Shown in pieces: positions 37,091 to 43,379 of a stretch of 64,000 nt of DNA (within the stretch, counting starts at the first letter, position 1; every line of letters begins with the position of its first letter). The translations under genes were made by a program, and so were the position numbers. The DNA lies in assembly GCF_040183065.1 (NCBI RefSeq), contig NC_091119.1, positions 185,767,543 through 185,831,542 of the forward strand, written 5' to 3'. The notes below the pieces were generated by a model that worked only from the letters and a program-made list of their open reading frames with translations, searched no databases and had not been told where the DNA came from. Source of the stretch: Periplaneta americana. Its lineage: Eukaryota; Arthropoda; Insecta; Blattodea; Blattidae.

Positions 37091-39445
37091 GTTCACAAAA
37101 TTGGACAGTTAATTAATATTTTGTCCTCGAGTAGATGATCTTGCAAAGCAGAAACATAATACATAAAATGTTTGTCTATTATGGGAGAACTTAATTTTTT
37201 TATAGTTTTCTTATTCACCAGCAAATTCACAGATACGAGGTATCACCAGCGTATAGGTAATTAAGTATGGACACTTCGCGTCGGTACCTTTGATGTAGCC
37301 GGACTGATTTCAATGACCTTCAAGCCAGCTAGAGCGTGAGATTCTGCTTTCTTCCTAGAGTTGGCGCTGACATCACACCAGCTAGCAGTCGACACAGCGG
37401 AAATATAACTCATATAATTAATACATCTAGGTACATTATGTACTCAAAATAAATTGGATCCAAAAAATAATAAATCCGTCATTAACTGTAATGTCTAGAC
37501 TCTAGAGTTCCTTTATAATGAGAGTTGAGACGTTGACCCCAACAACAATTAAAATATGTAAAGATTTCATAGCACTGAAAATGGAAAAACAAAACTCTTA
37601 TGAGAATTAAAACCATATACCTATATTATATTATATACAAATATTAAACGAATTTGGTACATAATTTTATAATGTATTATATTATTTTATAATATAATTT
37701 ATTATATCTGAAATATAAAAAATTATTATTACAACTAGTTAGTCACTGAGAAATAAGGAAAAACTGTTAACTTGAATTTATTTGAAGCAAAGCGTTACTG
37801 GATTATGCAATAAGGTAGGCGATATTTGGATCCAGTGTCTCAACTCTATACTCAATTATTATCTTAGCGTATTCTCGATTACACTAACCTCTAGCGCTTG
37901 AAAGTGGAACTAAACGCCGGCGCACAGAGAAACAAAACACAGGAAAATTCGCTCAGTGTCCATTCTTTATAATCCCTATTCGCTGGTATCACTTCTTAGT
38001 CATCGATATATTTACTGTGCAACCATTTCCGCATTTGTCATTGAATTTTACAGACGTGATACATTGTTTGGAATGTTATTGGATTGACGCATAAATTCGT
38101 AGCGTTGTTAGGAGATTGTTTATCGTTTGTCTTTTGTTATTTGGAGTGTTGTGCTTGTAAATACGCCATGGATTTTGCGGATTTGAAGAAAGTGTGTAGT
38201 ATTCGTGTGCTAAAGAAGATGGAGTATCACGTGAGGGCGGGGAAAAGGAACACTTCCAACATATTCTTACGGTTTTTTAGTTTAATAGAGGAGTAAAGGC
38301 AGCAGAGGCTCGAAACATTTGTCCTATGTACGGAGAGAATGCCATAGGAGAAAGAACTGCAAGAAAATTGTTCTGTCGTTTTAACACGCAACACCCCGTA
38401 CAAAATTTGGTGTCCGTACACAGAAGATATTATGCGTCTAATGGGATAATGAAGTTTTCGTGTGCTACGGATTGCTTCCCAGGAACGTAAGCATAATTGC
38501 TGACATTTACTGCCAACAACTCAGGCGCCTTGCAGCCGCAATTGAAGAAAAACGACCTCGAAAACTGCATCAAGTGCTGTTGGAATGCAATAATGTATGC
38601 CCGTACACCGCTAACATGACGAAAAGCAGCTATCCAGGAACTTGGTTGGGAGGTTATTTCGCATTCCCCGTATTCTCCCGATCTTGCGCCCTCAGATTTC
38701 CACCATTTCCTTTGTCTATCCAACAATCTTCAAGGGAACTCCTTTGATAACGAAGATGCTTTACAAACTTAGCTTGACAACTTCTTTAACTCCAAACCAG
38801 CAGATTTCTTCAGACGCGAAATCGAAAAACTACCCCATTGTATATACAGAGCGATTCAGTGACTATGTTACAAAATTTTAGGGGTTATAGAGGTCATCAA
38901 TATGAACAACTTTCATATAGGAACCTATGTCCGGAAACATTCCGTTTCGTAGTTACAAGCGTAGATATGTTAGTGTAGCGAGCTAGAATCGAACTCAGGG
39001 CCATCCTTTTGAAGTTTGGTTGCAGACGACCTGTTCTTGAAAACGTTGATGATTTCTCATAAACATGATATAAGTTAGTCGGCATAGTAAATTATATTTT
39101 GACCGTTTAAACCTTGCAAATTTCCTTTCATTTCCTTTTGCTCTTCCATAAATGAAATGCGTATCAGTAAGTTTCAAGGTTTAGTCTATCAAAATATCAT
39201 TTACGCTGTCAACTAGCATATGCCATGTTTATGAGAAATCATCCACGTTCACAGGAAGAAGTCGTCTGCAACCAGACTTCAGAAGGATGACCTTCAGTTC
39301 GAATCTGGCTGGTTACATTGACTAATACATCTTGGCTTTTTACTACCAAAGGAAACGTTCCGCACATAGGTTCCTATATGAAAATTGTTCATAATTATCT
39401 CTTCTATCATCCCTAAAACTTCGTAACATAGTCACTGAATCACCC

Positions 39446-39526
<81 letters not shown>

Positions 39527-41652
39527 CTCTCTCTCTCTGTCTGTTTGTGTGTGTGTGTGTGTGTGTAATCCACAAACTATTAGGGAAAACACGGAAAATT
39601 TACTTCAAGCAAATAAAGCGATAGGTTTGGAAGTAAATCCCGAAAAGACAAAATGACCAGAATATTGTACGAAATGGAAACATGAAAATTGGAAATTTAT
39701 CCTTCGAAGAGGTGGGAAAATTCAAATAATTTGGAGCAACAGTAACAAATATAAATGACACTCGGGAGGAAATTAAATGCAGAATAAATGTGGGGAATAC
39801 CTGTTATTATTCGGTTGAGAAGCTTTTATCATCTAGTCTGCTTTAAAAAATGAGAAAGAATTTATGAAACAGTTATATTACCGGTTGTTCTGTATGGTTG
39901 TGAAACTAGGCCTTTCACTTTGAGAGAGGAATAGATTAAGGGTGTTTGAGAATAAGGTTCTTAGGAAAATATTTGAGGCTAACAAGTAAACCTTCACCTG
40001 AGGTAAAAAACAATGGAAATGAAACGAATATTATTGGAATGAGCATAATGAAATATGAATAATCCTGAAATTTCGCAACTCGACTGCAATTAACAAGTGC
40101 GATACACAGCGCAGAACACGAGGCTTTAAACGGTAAGAAAACACACCTTCAACTAGCGATTAATGCATAAGGAAGAAAACGACGATGCGGTCATGATGTT
40201 ACTTAATACATCGTATTTGCAGAATCTGTGTTTGTTATTATCCAGAAACATATGTCGCACAACAGTGATAGCTAATGAAAAAAATGTTGGAAACACAAAT
40301 TGTCAGTACACCACCCGCACTTTAAGCTGATTTTGCATAGATCGTATATAATCCTTGTACATTTCGGATACAGTACTGAAGTACTTTGTAGTGTTTTGTA
40401 AACGTTTTCTACTCCTGGATGCCAATCCAGCTAACACCCAATCATACCCATGTGCCTGTTGGAATTAGCATAATAAAATAAAAACTACCGGTGAACAAGC
40501 GTCTGCAGTTTCAGTATATTGTTGCGTTGTTGTATTATATCAGATGAAACGTCAAAATATAGGCCTATATTATGGGCAATTTATCGAATCATATGCTTGT
40601 ACATTCGAAAAAAAATACCTCTCCATAGGTTGCAGCTCATAAGTCGTATATGGTGATAGATCTATGATTTTCACCATTAGTTTTTCAAGAGCATAGTGCC
40701 CTTGTTCTGTCATTTGGTCAATTGTATTTTCGTCGCAGTGGATATCATACGAATCCAACAGCAGAAGATTGCGTGTTGCAGAGTTAGGAAGGAATATTTT
40801 TCGTAAGAATTTTATCCATTTTTTTAGTATAGCTGCGTGGTATACTTGTTTGCAATCTAGCCTAAGTAGCTCATTTCAACTTGCATCTTGATTGGTCCCG
40901 ATCTCAGGTGTTCATTGCGTTCGAGTTGTAAAACTTACGTATTTTGCATTAGTTTTAATGCTTAATCCAATGGTAATAAAGGCATTTGTTTTGCTTCTTA
41001 TCCCACCCGAAGGTTTACTTGTAAGAGGGATGAAGTTACAGGAGAATGGAGAAAGTTACACAACGCAGAACTGAACGCGTTGTATTCATCACTTGATATA
41101 ATTAGCAACATTAAATCCAGACGGTTGAGATGGGCAGGGCATGTAGCACGTATGGGGGAATTCAGAAATGCATATAGAGTGTTAGTTGGGAGACTGGAAG
41201 GAAAAAGACCTTTGGGGAGGCCGAGACGTAGATGGGAGGATAATATTAAAGTGGATTTGAGGGAGGTGGGATATGATGATAGAGACTGGATTAATCTTGC
41301 TCAGAATAGGGACCGATGGCGGCAATGAACCTGCGGGTTCCTTAAAAGCCATTTGTAAATAAGTATATGTATGAAACGTACATTGTGACTTACCTATAAG
41401 CAGCATCGTTCCTGCGAGTGTAGGATGCATGCCCAGCACCATTTGCAGGAACAGCAATGTGTATGAAAACCACATGGCTGCAGATATGTCGTTGAATATG
41501 TGACCCAGTCCATAGGCAGCTCTCAGAGACAGAGGCAAGTGGTGTTCGCGCCTGTATATGGTGCTTGTAGAGCGCTCCATCGACCCCGTGAGGGGCGTGT
41601 GTTCCTCGTTGGGCTCTGATATACTGAGATTCGAAACCTTGACCTCCTCCAT
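6364..41652 (-). CDS. MFSD12: MFSD12-like major facilitator transporter, 8 coding exons
   Basis: Coding exons on the minus strand: 41652-41394, 36610-36527, 31031-30812, 24837-24720, 21471-21121, 19169-19058, 15671-15521 and 6601-6364. Every junction is GT-AG with matching phase, giving 1533 bp or 510 residues, close to the length of vertebrate MFSD12. Family landmarks in order: an N-terminal cytosolic tail with [28 protein letters not shown] (TM1); exon 2 with [20 protein letters not shown] and RKAWH, the MFS loop 2-3 motif; exon 3 [22 protein letters not shown] and ELTAIR; exon 7 LVTSLCI-type [17 protein letters not shown]. Twelve membrane segments are expected. In mammals MFSD12 is a lysosome and melanosome protein needed for cysteine import and pigmentation; a similar role here is inference. 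Introns make up 96 percent of the locus and are filled with transposons. Confidence 0.93.
6747..7105. mobile_element. Head-to-head inverted element with hammerhead-like motif (copy A)
   Basis: Two arms face each other around 6930: aaatttagttgag on the left and ctcaactaaattt on the right, with outer ends ttagtttc and gaaactag. The left arm, read on the minus strand, has CTGAAGATGG then TTCGAAAC. It resembles the better preserved copies at 17.8 and 32.0 kb and is more decayed. Confidence 0.5.
7108..8853. mobile_element. Non-autonomous TIR DNA transposon, TA target site
   Basis: The left end ccgtaaactggggatacttg mirrors the right end, which inverted reads ccgagtaaggtggggttact then tgag; TA flanks both sides. 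Subterminal copies of the ggatacttgag-like motif occur inside. There is no transposase ORF. TA sites and a GGGG-TACTTGAG terminus suggest Tc1/mariner-pogo affinity (inference). Confidence 0.55.
7402..8646 (+). mobile_element. Non-autonomous Helitron nested in the TIR transposon
   Basis: It begins TCTATATATATAATTTGAAC after an A, and ends with the hairpin GCAGCA-gcatt-TGCTGC, eight bases, then CTAG followed by T. A TC 5' end, a 3' hairpin shortly before CTRR, and insertion between A and T are the Helitron hallmarks. It has no Rep/helicase ORF, so it would need a partner in trans. Confidence 0.75.
9862..9932 (-). other. tRNA-like cloverleaf in SINE unit 1
   Basis: The 71-nt minus-strand segment folds on paper as acceptor TCCGGTG/CGCCGGA, D stem GCTT/AAGC, anticodon stem TCAGC/GCTGA with loop ACGTAGA, and a T arm around TTCAAAT. 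Box A is TGGCTTAGTGG and box B GGTTCAAATCC. Position 33 is C, not U, so this is a SINE promoter rather than a functional tRNA. Sister copies: 10244-10314 and 10626-10696 (minus), 10870-10940 (plus). Confidence 0.65.
11041..11070. repeat. (TA)n tail of the SINE complex
   Basis: A pure TA run directly before the right target-site duplication. Confidence 0.85.
11219..11354. mobile_element. MITE, CACAGYCTA family, copy 1
   Basis: 136 bp with ends CACAGCCTAATATATACAGT and, inverted, CACAGTCTAGTATATACAGT. Flanked by the perfect 7-bp duplication ggtctat (11212-11218, 11355-11361). No ORF. Confidence 0.8.
12466..12556. repeat. (ATT)n microsatellite
   Basis: About 90 bp of ATT with one GTT interruption. 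Confidence 0.9.
12947..13121. mobile_element. MITE, CACAGYCTA family, copy 3 (inverted orientation)
   Basis: 175 bp; begins CACAGTCACGAAGCTTGAGT (outer bases of the TIR partly deleted) and ends ACTGTATATACTAGGCTGTG. Perfect 7-bp duplication atgtcac at 12940-12946 and 13122-13128. Confidence 0.8.
13415..13615. repeat. Dispersed repeat shared with 51960-52160
   Basis: Words such as cacttgtagaatttaacttg, ggaacaaaactccat and cttatccgaa recur inverted at 51960-52160. An A23 run (13561-13583) splits it. Function unknown. Confidence 0.5.
14505..14750. repeat. Inverted repeat with TTAGG-rich flank
   Basis: gctcgcgacagaaacagttt at 14512 is matched inverted by gctcacgacagaattatctt ending near 14746, and gcgcggact by agtccgcgc. 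Short ggttaggt words flank it. Probably a decayed fold-back element. Confidence 0.45.
15178..15395. repeat. Near-perfect inverted repeat, about 85-bp arms
   Basis: Left arm cagtttaggtgtgtgtgtat and right arm atacacacacacctaaactg extend outward through the aaccttag and cgctgcccc blocks. Loop of about 50 bp. It lies 126 bp into intron 7 from exon 7. Confidence 0.75.
15521..15671 (-). CDS. MFSD12: MFSD12-like coding exon 7
   Basis: 151 bp, acceptor atatgaacag, donor GTAAGTGTTG. It encodes the most diagnostic family stretch, [20 protein letters not shown] then [20 protein letters not shown], closely paralleling the vertebrate protein. Confidence 0.93.
16440..17310 (-). mobile_element. LINE family A, 3' fragment
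   Basis: The minus strand reads from about [20 protein letters not shown] through [40 protein letters not shown] and [20 protein letters not shown] to INLAQNRDR at 16490, then degenerates. The YADD region is frameshifted. Inserted in intron 6. Confidence 0.8.
17758..18216. mobile_element. Head-to-head inverted element with hammerhead-like motif (copy B)
   Basis: Arms 17758-17950 and 17996-18185 are almost perfect inverted copies; both strands even translate to the same 74-residue string. Each arm carries CGAAGATGACC, an AT loop, and GGTCGAAACATG followed by a GTACGTTAA-like block. The outer part ttaaaagttgtgtaatcaag also recurs at 6.2 and 32.0 kb. Inverted terminal repeats with this motif resemble Penelope-like element termini (inference). 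Confidence 0.6.
18360..18900 (+). mobile_element. LINE family B (RTE-like), decayed C-terminus
   Basis: Plus strand: [20 protein letters not shown], then [50 protein letters not shown], with stops and frameshifts. The order parallels the better copy at 53.8-55.1 kb. Confidence 0.65.
19058..19169 (-). CDS. MFSD12: MFSD12-like coding exon 6
   Basis: 112 bp, acceptor tttcttttcag, donor GTATGTATG. It encodes [20 protein letters not shown] and [15 protein letters not shown], two hydrophobic segments; leaves phase 1. Confidence 0.9.
19634..20335. mobile_element. TTAA-bounded fold-back MITE, copy 1
   Basis: 702 bp; begins TTAAGGGGTTAGGAACAGCT and ends in its inverted form (tgtacttaaccccttaa). Long internal arms carry cagtgatgaagcatttccct against the inverted version near 20130. 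TTAA at both ends fits piggyBac or Kolobok-type target sites. No ORF. Lies in intron 5. Confidence 0.65.
20903..21080. mobile_element. MITE, CACAGYCTA family, copy 2
   Basis: 178 bp; ends CACAGTCTAGTATATACAGT and inverted CACAGTCTAGTAATACAGTC. 7-bp duplication gctccac / gcttcac with one mismatch. It ends 40 bp before the exon 5 boundary at 21121. Confidence 0.8.
21121..21471 (-). CDS. MFSD12: MFSD12-like coding exon 5
   Basis: 351 bp (117 codons, phase 0 both sides), acceptor atttctacag, donor GTAAGTTTC. It encodes [20 protein letters not shown] through the central cytosolic loop to [20 protein letters not shown] and ends FNNYYGSK. Confidence 0.93.
21540..21791. mobile_element. MITE with TTCTTTGGTYGGYGGGAAAA ends
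   Basis: Ends ttctttggttggtgggaaaa and inverted ttctttggtcggcgggaaaa match at 18 of 20 bases, followed by a weaker ggcc/cagtca stretch. No ORF. The left end is 69 bp from the exon 5 acceptor side. Confidence 0.55.
21915..22124. mobile_element. Tc1-like MITE
   Basis: 210 bp with TIRs cactactgatcaaaagtttt and inverted cactaccagtcaaaagtttt, both continuing cgatca, and TA on each side. The CACTAC...AAAAGTTTTCGATCA terminus and TA target fit Tc1/mariner. Confidence 0.75.
22138..22451 (-). mobile_element. tRNA-derived SINE
   Basis: The minus strand starts near 22451 with a degenerate tRNA-like head and B box GGTTCGAGTCC, followed by a GC-rich body (for example gggaccggtgcccacccagt). Flanked by the 12-bp duplication atataatataaa (22126-22137, 22452-22463). 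It inserted at the edge of the Tc1-like MITE. Confidence 0.7.
23006..23711. mobile_element. TTAA-bounded fold-back MITE, copy 2
   Basis: 706 bp, about collinear with copy 1 at 19634: begins TCAAGGGGTTAGATACAGCT, ends ctaaccccttaa, same internal cagtgatgaagcatttccct block and inverted partner. Confidence 0.65.
23870..24395 (+). mobile_element. Decayed LINE C-terminus
   Basis: Plus-strand scraps [48 protein letters not shown] and ERNFWK match the end of RTE-like ORFs (LYGSETW ... MDEDRIPK order) but stops break every frame. Confidence 0.55.
24720..24837 (-). CDS. MFSD12: MFSD12-like coding exon 4
   Basis: 118 bp, acceptor tctttatag, donor GTAAGTTAC; begins by completing the Arg codon split across the junction. 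It encodes [20 protein letters not shown] (a membrane segment) and then [11 protein letters not shown]. Confidence 0.9.
25480..27090 (+). mobile_element. LINE family B fragment interrupted by a hAT element
   Basis: Before the insertion: [20 protein letters not shown] (RT motif A region). After it: [35 protein letters not shown] and [20 protein letters not shown] (RT motif B region), with one stop. Rejoining around the duplicated cttatgag restores the order of a reverse transcriptase, so the LINE was there first. Confidence 0.7.
25547..26697 (+). mobile_element. hAT transposon with degenerate transposase
   Basis: 1151 bp; TIRs TAGACTTCGTTGAATTGCCA and inverted TAGACTTCGTGGAATTGCCA (one mismatch), flanked by a perfect 8-bp duplication cttatgag (25539-25546, 26698-26705), the size used by hAT elements. 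The interior reads [20 protein letters not shown] at 25848 and, at 26276-26390, [17 protein letters not shown] followed by [11 protein letters not shown], the C-terminal dimerisation motif of hAT transposases. Stops and missing N-terminus make it inactive. Confidence 0.85.
27320..27500 (-). pseudogene. Mariner/Tc1-type transposase C-terminal remnant
   Basis: On the minus strand: [14 protein letters not shown], a stop, then [20 protein letters not shown] and [10 protein letters not shown]. This is the SPDLNPLDFWLWGHLK region holding the last catalytic Asp of a DDE transposase, with one in-frame stop. Confidence 0.6.
27500..27656 (+). mobile_element. LINE 3' end with (GAAT)n tail
   Basis: aggcagaaaataggaaaaac, then gcagtgaaagacctgccctt gggcag and a GAAT repeat. 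The same gcagtgaaagacctgccctt recurs at 33340, so it marks the 3' end of a repeated LINE. Confidence 0.55.
28367..30444 (+). pseudogene. Pogo/Tigger-type DDE transposase, broken
   Basis: Starts [20 protein letters not shown] (psq-type HTH), with TGA at 28463 ([17 protein letters not shown]). Continues through a CENP-B-like segment, then [12 protein letters not shown] (first Asp), [11 protein letters not shown] (second Asp) and [14 protein letters not shown] (third Asp, different frame at about 29495), [14 protein letters not shown], a Ser/Lys-rich stretch, and a C-terminal module [16 protein letters not shown] ... YDVKFFKP ending at TAA 30442. A 160-bp tandem duplication (28898-29057 and 29058-29217) and several frameshifts disable it. 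Confidence 0.85.
28898..29217 (+). repeat. 160-bp tandem duplication inside the pogo-like transposase
   Basis: Two copies beginning atgccgcatcagatttt differ at only a few bases (for example gagctgggtg and gagcggggtg). 160 is not a multiple of three, so the reading frame changes at the junction. The similarity suggests a recent event. Confidence 0.85.
30812..31031 (-). CDS. MFSD12: MFSD12-like coding exon 3
   Basis: 220 bp, acceptor gttcgcag, donor GTACGTCC. It encodes [18 protein letters not shown] to [10 protein letters not shown], with the conserved [11 protein letters not shown] stretch of the family. The pogo-like transposon ends only 29 bp beyond the donor. Confidence 0.93.
31423..31973 (-). 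mobile_element. tRNA-like SINE complex, locus 2
   Basis: Same family as 9827-11070. Equivalent unit positions at 31489 and 31871 are again 382 bp apart. At about 31908 the orientation switches near the box B region (ctctccggc then tgaaaatccg). The block is flanked by the perfect 13-bp duplication cattatacatctt (31410-31422, 31974-31986). The tRNA-like part 31521-31591 (minus) retains boxes A and B. Confidence 0.75.
31978..32285. mobile_element. Head-to-head inverted element with hammerhead-like motif (copy C)
   Basis: Arms 31990-32100 and 32175-32283 are inverted copies. Minus strand near 32105-32070: CTGAAGATGACCCAAAATAG then TTCGAAACG; plus strand near 32200: CTGAAGACGACCCAAAATAG then GTCGAAGC. 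The central spacer is shorter than in copy B. The SINE complex inserted into its left edge. Confidence 0.6.
32490..33111 (+). pseudogene. THAP-domain gene fragment broken by a SINE
   Basis: ATG at 32490 opens [14 protein letters not shown], the first Cys pair (C-x4-C) of a THAP zinc finger. After a SINE (32539-32750) the same frame resumes [20 protein letters not shown] then [17 protein letters not shown], with the conserved FxxP and Trp. The second metal pair (C-x2-H) is lost and a frameshift follows; downstream [16 protein letters not shown] and a charged helix end at 33111. THAP domains occur in host regulators and P-element transposases; origin here is open. Confidence 0.65.
32539..32750 (+). 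mobile_element. tRNA-derived SINE with TSD, inserted in the THAP ORF
   Basis: Box A-like TGGAGTAACGGTTAGTGCA, box B GGGTTCGATTCC, then the central ggttgaggtttttccagggt block and a 3' gacgctaaataac / gcgtcgtaaaataacc end with an A-rich tail. Flanked by 13-bp aattatacattga / aattatatattga (one mismatch). The body resembles termite Talua/Talub-type SINEs (from memory). Confidence 0.8.
33325..33390 (+). mobile_element. LINE 3' end scrap
   Basis: ggtttgcagtgaaagacctg cccttgg matches the 27.6-kb LINE tail. Confidence 0.45.
34060..34300 (+). repeat. LINE-like 3' UTR or TTGTATTG-rich repeat
   Basis: Repeated ttgtattgtgtattgtaaat-type words end in actgccaccgggtgcttgcc and gtgaataaatacatacat. The AATAAA and (ATAC)n-like tail look like a LINE 3' end. 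No ORF. Confidence 0.35.
34330..36300 (+). pseudogene. Mariner transposase remnant, split by a LINE
   Basis: Before the [24 protein letters not shown] (first Asp region) and [20 protein letters not shown] then [11 protein letters not shown]. After it: [20 protein letters not shown], where the usual HDNARPH is altered to QQENATF, then [20 protein letters not shown] and FFASKTRL. Several stops precede the first Asp region. Excising the LINE and one copy of the 12-bp duplication restores the order. Confidence 0.7.
34818..35983 (-). mobile_element. LINE family A, internally deleted but with both ends
   Basis: Minus strand: a 5' segment (35983-35760), an endonuclease start [20 protein letters not shown] (35505-35759) running to [15 protein letters not shown], then directly [14 protein letters not shown] and the reverse-transcriptase C-terminus ending at 34850, and an (AAGT)n tail. 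The catalytic endonuclease residues after GRWCDI and nearly all of the reverse transcriptase are missing. Flanked by the perfect 12-bp duplication cgtccagtctat (34806-34817, 35984-35995). The deletion junction (about 35462) keeps the frame. Confidence 0.85.
36527..36610 (-). CDS. MFSD12: MFSD12-like coding exon 2
   Basis: 84 bp between tcttacag and GTAAAATAAAG. It encodes [20 protein letters not shown] followed by SRKAWHIT, the conserved MFS motif A (G-x-x-x-D-R-x-G-x-R-K) region. Too short for ORF-length searches but phase-matched on both sides. Confidence 0.92.
37045..37090. repeat. (ATT)n microsatellite
   Basis: About 46 bp of uninterrupted ATT. Confidence 0.9.
38215..38845 (+). pseudogene. 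Mariner-like transposase remnant
   Basis: [11 protein letters not shown] at 38221, then in a shifted frame [20 protein letters not shown], the HTH_48 DNA-binding segment of mariner transposases. From about 38560, [20 protein letters not shown] (decayed HDNARPHTA) leads to [20 protein letters not shown] and [20 protein letters not shown], the third Asp region and C-terminus. The middle with the first Asp is deleted; frameshifts and stops are present. Confidence 0.7.
38846..39448. repeat. Long palindrome (about 300-bp arms)
   Basis: The outer left gattcagtgactatgttac is mirrored by gtaacatagtcactgaatc near 39425; ataggaacctatgt by acataggttcctat; ggttgcagacgac by gtcgtctgcaacc; tttctcataaacatg by catgtttatgagaaa; the centre is near 39145 (accttgcaaa / caaggttta). 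Ends resemble ACAGGGTGATTCAG. A transcript would fold into one hairpin. No ORF. Confidence 0.8.
39447..39566. repeat. (TG)n(TA)n...(TC)n(TG)n microsatellite
   Basis: Alternating purine-pyrimidine TG then TA then TC and TG runs; the ORFs read through it on both strands are artefacts. Confidence 0.95.
39568..39990 (+). mobile_element. LINE family A fragment
   Basis: Plus strand from [20 protein letters not shown] (just after the YADD site) through [20 protein letters not shown] to [21 protein letters not shown] and a decayed LFL-type C-terminus; truncated on both sides, broken by several frameshifts. Confidence 0.7.
40570..40840 (-). pseudogene. Pogo-like DDE transposase scrap
   Basis: Minus strand: [20 protein letters not shown] ... 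[32 protein letters not shown]. The LLLLD and PxxTTxxLQPxD-like segments match the second and third acidic motifs of pogo-type DDE domains, with the last Asp read as Glu. Confidence 0.5.
41015..41352 (+). mobile_element. LINE family A, 3' fragment beside exon 1
   Basis: Plus strand [20 protein letters not shown] to [15 protein letters not shown] at 41328; preceded by a short frame-shifted [17 protein letters not shown] stretch. Its tail ends about 41 bp from the exon 1 donor site, on the opposite strand to the host gene. Confidence 0.8.
41394..41652 (-). CDS. MFSD12: MFSD12-like coding exon 1
   Basis: Starts at ATG 41652 ([20 protein letters not shown]) and ends TTATAG then GTAAGTCAC; phase 1. 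It encodes the N-tail and TM1-2. A downstream reading of the same frame past 41394 is intron and should be ignored. Confidence 0.92.
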
Positions 41653-41705
41653 TGTACTCGGTTATCGGCAGTGACTTTTGGTGTGCATGCTCCTTATTCA
41701 GGTAG
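41653..41705 (-). promoter_or_regulatory. MFSD12: 5' UTR of the start exon with a short uORF
   Basis: The minus strand shows an acceptor-like ttgttttcag at 41706-41715, so the start exon probably continues upstream to 41705 and joins a distant noncoding exon. An upstream ATG at 41688 opens an 8-codon uORF ending TAA at 41662, ten bases before the main ATG. Such uORFs often lower translation; an effect here is inference. Confidence 0.5.
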
Positions 41706-41847
41706 CTGAAAACAAAGCTTAATTTAGTTATTTTGTTAAGAACATCTTTGAGGAAATATCACGTGGTGGTCCATGTCGCAAATACTATCAGGTTTATGAA
41801 CAAGTATCTGGAGAGAAGGTGTTTCCTTGGGATCGTTTTAACCTCAT

Positions 41848-42134
41848 ATTTTCATTACGAAGATTCCTTAATATATATGGCTACCGTGACACGGAGCTGG
41901 CTCCCGGACGACAGGTCGAGCAACAGCCGGTAAAATTCTACCTGCAATGGCGGAAGTAGAAATGGATTTTGAAACCTCCTTTAGAGTAGATGTTGAAAGT
42001 GTTGTCCTTCCGCTCGTATACAAGCTTTATATCGCGAGAATATGTTGCCACTCACTCGTCTAAACTCATTAACTGAAATTCTTTTTTTTTTTTTCCTTAG
42101 TGTTAACCTGGAGTTCCCCTAATATGTGCGGATT
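41848..42134. repeat. Duplicated segment X, copy 1
   Basis: From tcattacgaagattccttaa through ggctaccgtg and ttaacctggagttcccctaa to ggattcatg. The same text recurs at 43351-43379 plus 44096-44356, where a fold-back element interrupts it. Confidence 0.75.
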
Positions 42135-43345
42135 CATGACTGTGAAAATCTACTATCTCTACTAATGAGTAATAAGACAAGTGTAGCTTTTAAGGCGGAA
42201 GAAAAAGAGCGAAGAAGGTAGCAATTATTTACTGAGACGGAAAATTTTCCGGAAAATGTAGTGGACAATTGCCCATTCCAGAAAATTTACCGCCCAAACT
42301 AGCGCTGAGGTAGTTGCTTCGTATTCCACTTATACACACTTGCATATACGAATCTGTGACAGGTTAGGTTAGGTTAGTTTAGGTTTTTATTATGCCTTGT
42401 ATATACGATCAACTGCACTGTCACCTTCACTTTTTAACTTTGCTATAGAGTATGCCATTAGGAAAGTCCAGGATAACAGAGAGGGTTTGGAATTTAACCG
42501 GTTACATCAGCTTCTTGTCTATGCGCATGACGTGAATATGTTAGGAGAAAATCCACAAACGATTAGGGAAAACGCGGAAATTCTACTTGAAGCAAATAAA
42601 GAGATAGGGTTGGAAGTAAATCCCGGAAAGACTAAGTATAACTTATGATTATGTCTCGTGATCAGAATATTGTACGAAATGGAACTATAAAAGTTGGAGA
42701 TTTATCCTTCGAAGAGGTGGAAAAGTTCAAATATCTTGGAGCAACAGTAACAAATATAAATGACACTCGGGAGGAAATTAAACGCAGAATAAATATGGGA
42801 AATCCGTGTTATTATTCGGTTGAGAAGCTTTTGTCACCTAGTCTGCTGTCAAAAAATCTGAAAGTTAGAATTTATAAAACAGTTATATTGCCGGTTGTTC
42901 TGTAAGGTTGTGAAACTTGGACTCTCACTTTGAGAGAGGAACAGAGATTAAGAGTGTTTGAGAATAAGGTTCTTAGGAAAATATTTGGGGCTAAGAGGGA
43001 TGAAGTTACAGGAGAATGGAGAAAGTTACACGACACAGAACTGCACGCATTGTATCCTTCACCTGACATAATTAGGAACATTAAATCCAGACGTTTGAGA
43101 TGGGCAGGGCATGTAGCACGTATGGGCGAATCCAGAAATGCATATAGAGTGTTAGTTGGGCGGCCAGAGGGGAAAAGACCTTTGGGGAGGCCGAGACGTA
43201 GATGGGAAGATAATATTAAAATGGATTTGAGGGAGGTGGGATATGGTGGTAGAGAATGGATTAATCTTGCTCAGGATAGGGGCCAATGGCGGGCTTATGT
43301 GAGGGCGGCAATGAACCTCCGGGTTCCTTAAAAGCCAGTAAGCAA
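42126..43345 (+). mobile_element. Duplicated segment Y, copy 1, carrying a LINE A fragment
   Basis: 42126-42412 is unique-looking flank with a short ggttaggttaggttag block. 42413-43345 is LINE family A on the plus strand: [12 protein letters not shown] [33 protein letters not shown] (catalytic YADD now YAHD), [39 protein letters not shown], and the intact C-terminus [12 protein letters not shown] with an AAGTAAGT tail. One stop lies at LPVVL-stop-GCETW. Flank and LINE together recur at 46205-47395. Confidence 0.8.
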
Positions 43346-43379
43346 GTAAGTATTCTCATTACGAAGATTCCTTAATATA

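Larger units (their letters stand above)
36611..41393 (-). other. MFSD12: MFSD12-like intron 1 of the coding region
   Basis: The intron holds an ATT microsatellite, mariner remnant, 600-bp palindrome, LINE A pieces and a pogo-like scrap. 36611-37044, 37091-38205 and 39991-40565 hold nothing recognisable. Confidence 0.6.

Noticed and set aside
39343..39656. ORFs rich in IYIY and CVCV
   Set aside because: Translations of TG/TA microsatellite.
41182..41393. Extension of the MFSD12-like ORF beyond exon 1 ([11 protein letters not shown]...)
   Set aside because: It runs across a canonical donor into intron and antisense LINE; exon 2 continues the family sequence in phase.
42360..42380. Telomeric TTAGG array
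   Set aside because: Only about three units, embedded in a dispersed repeat in the middle of the window.
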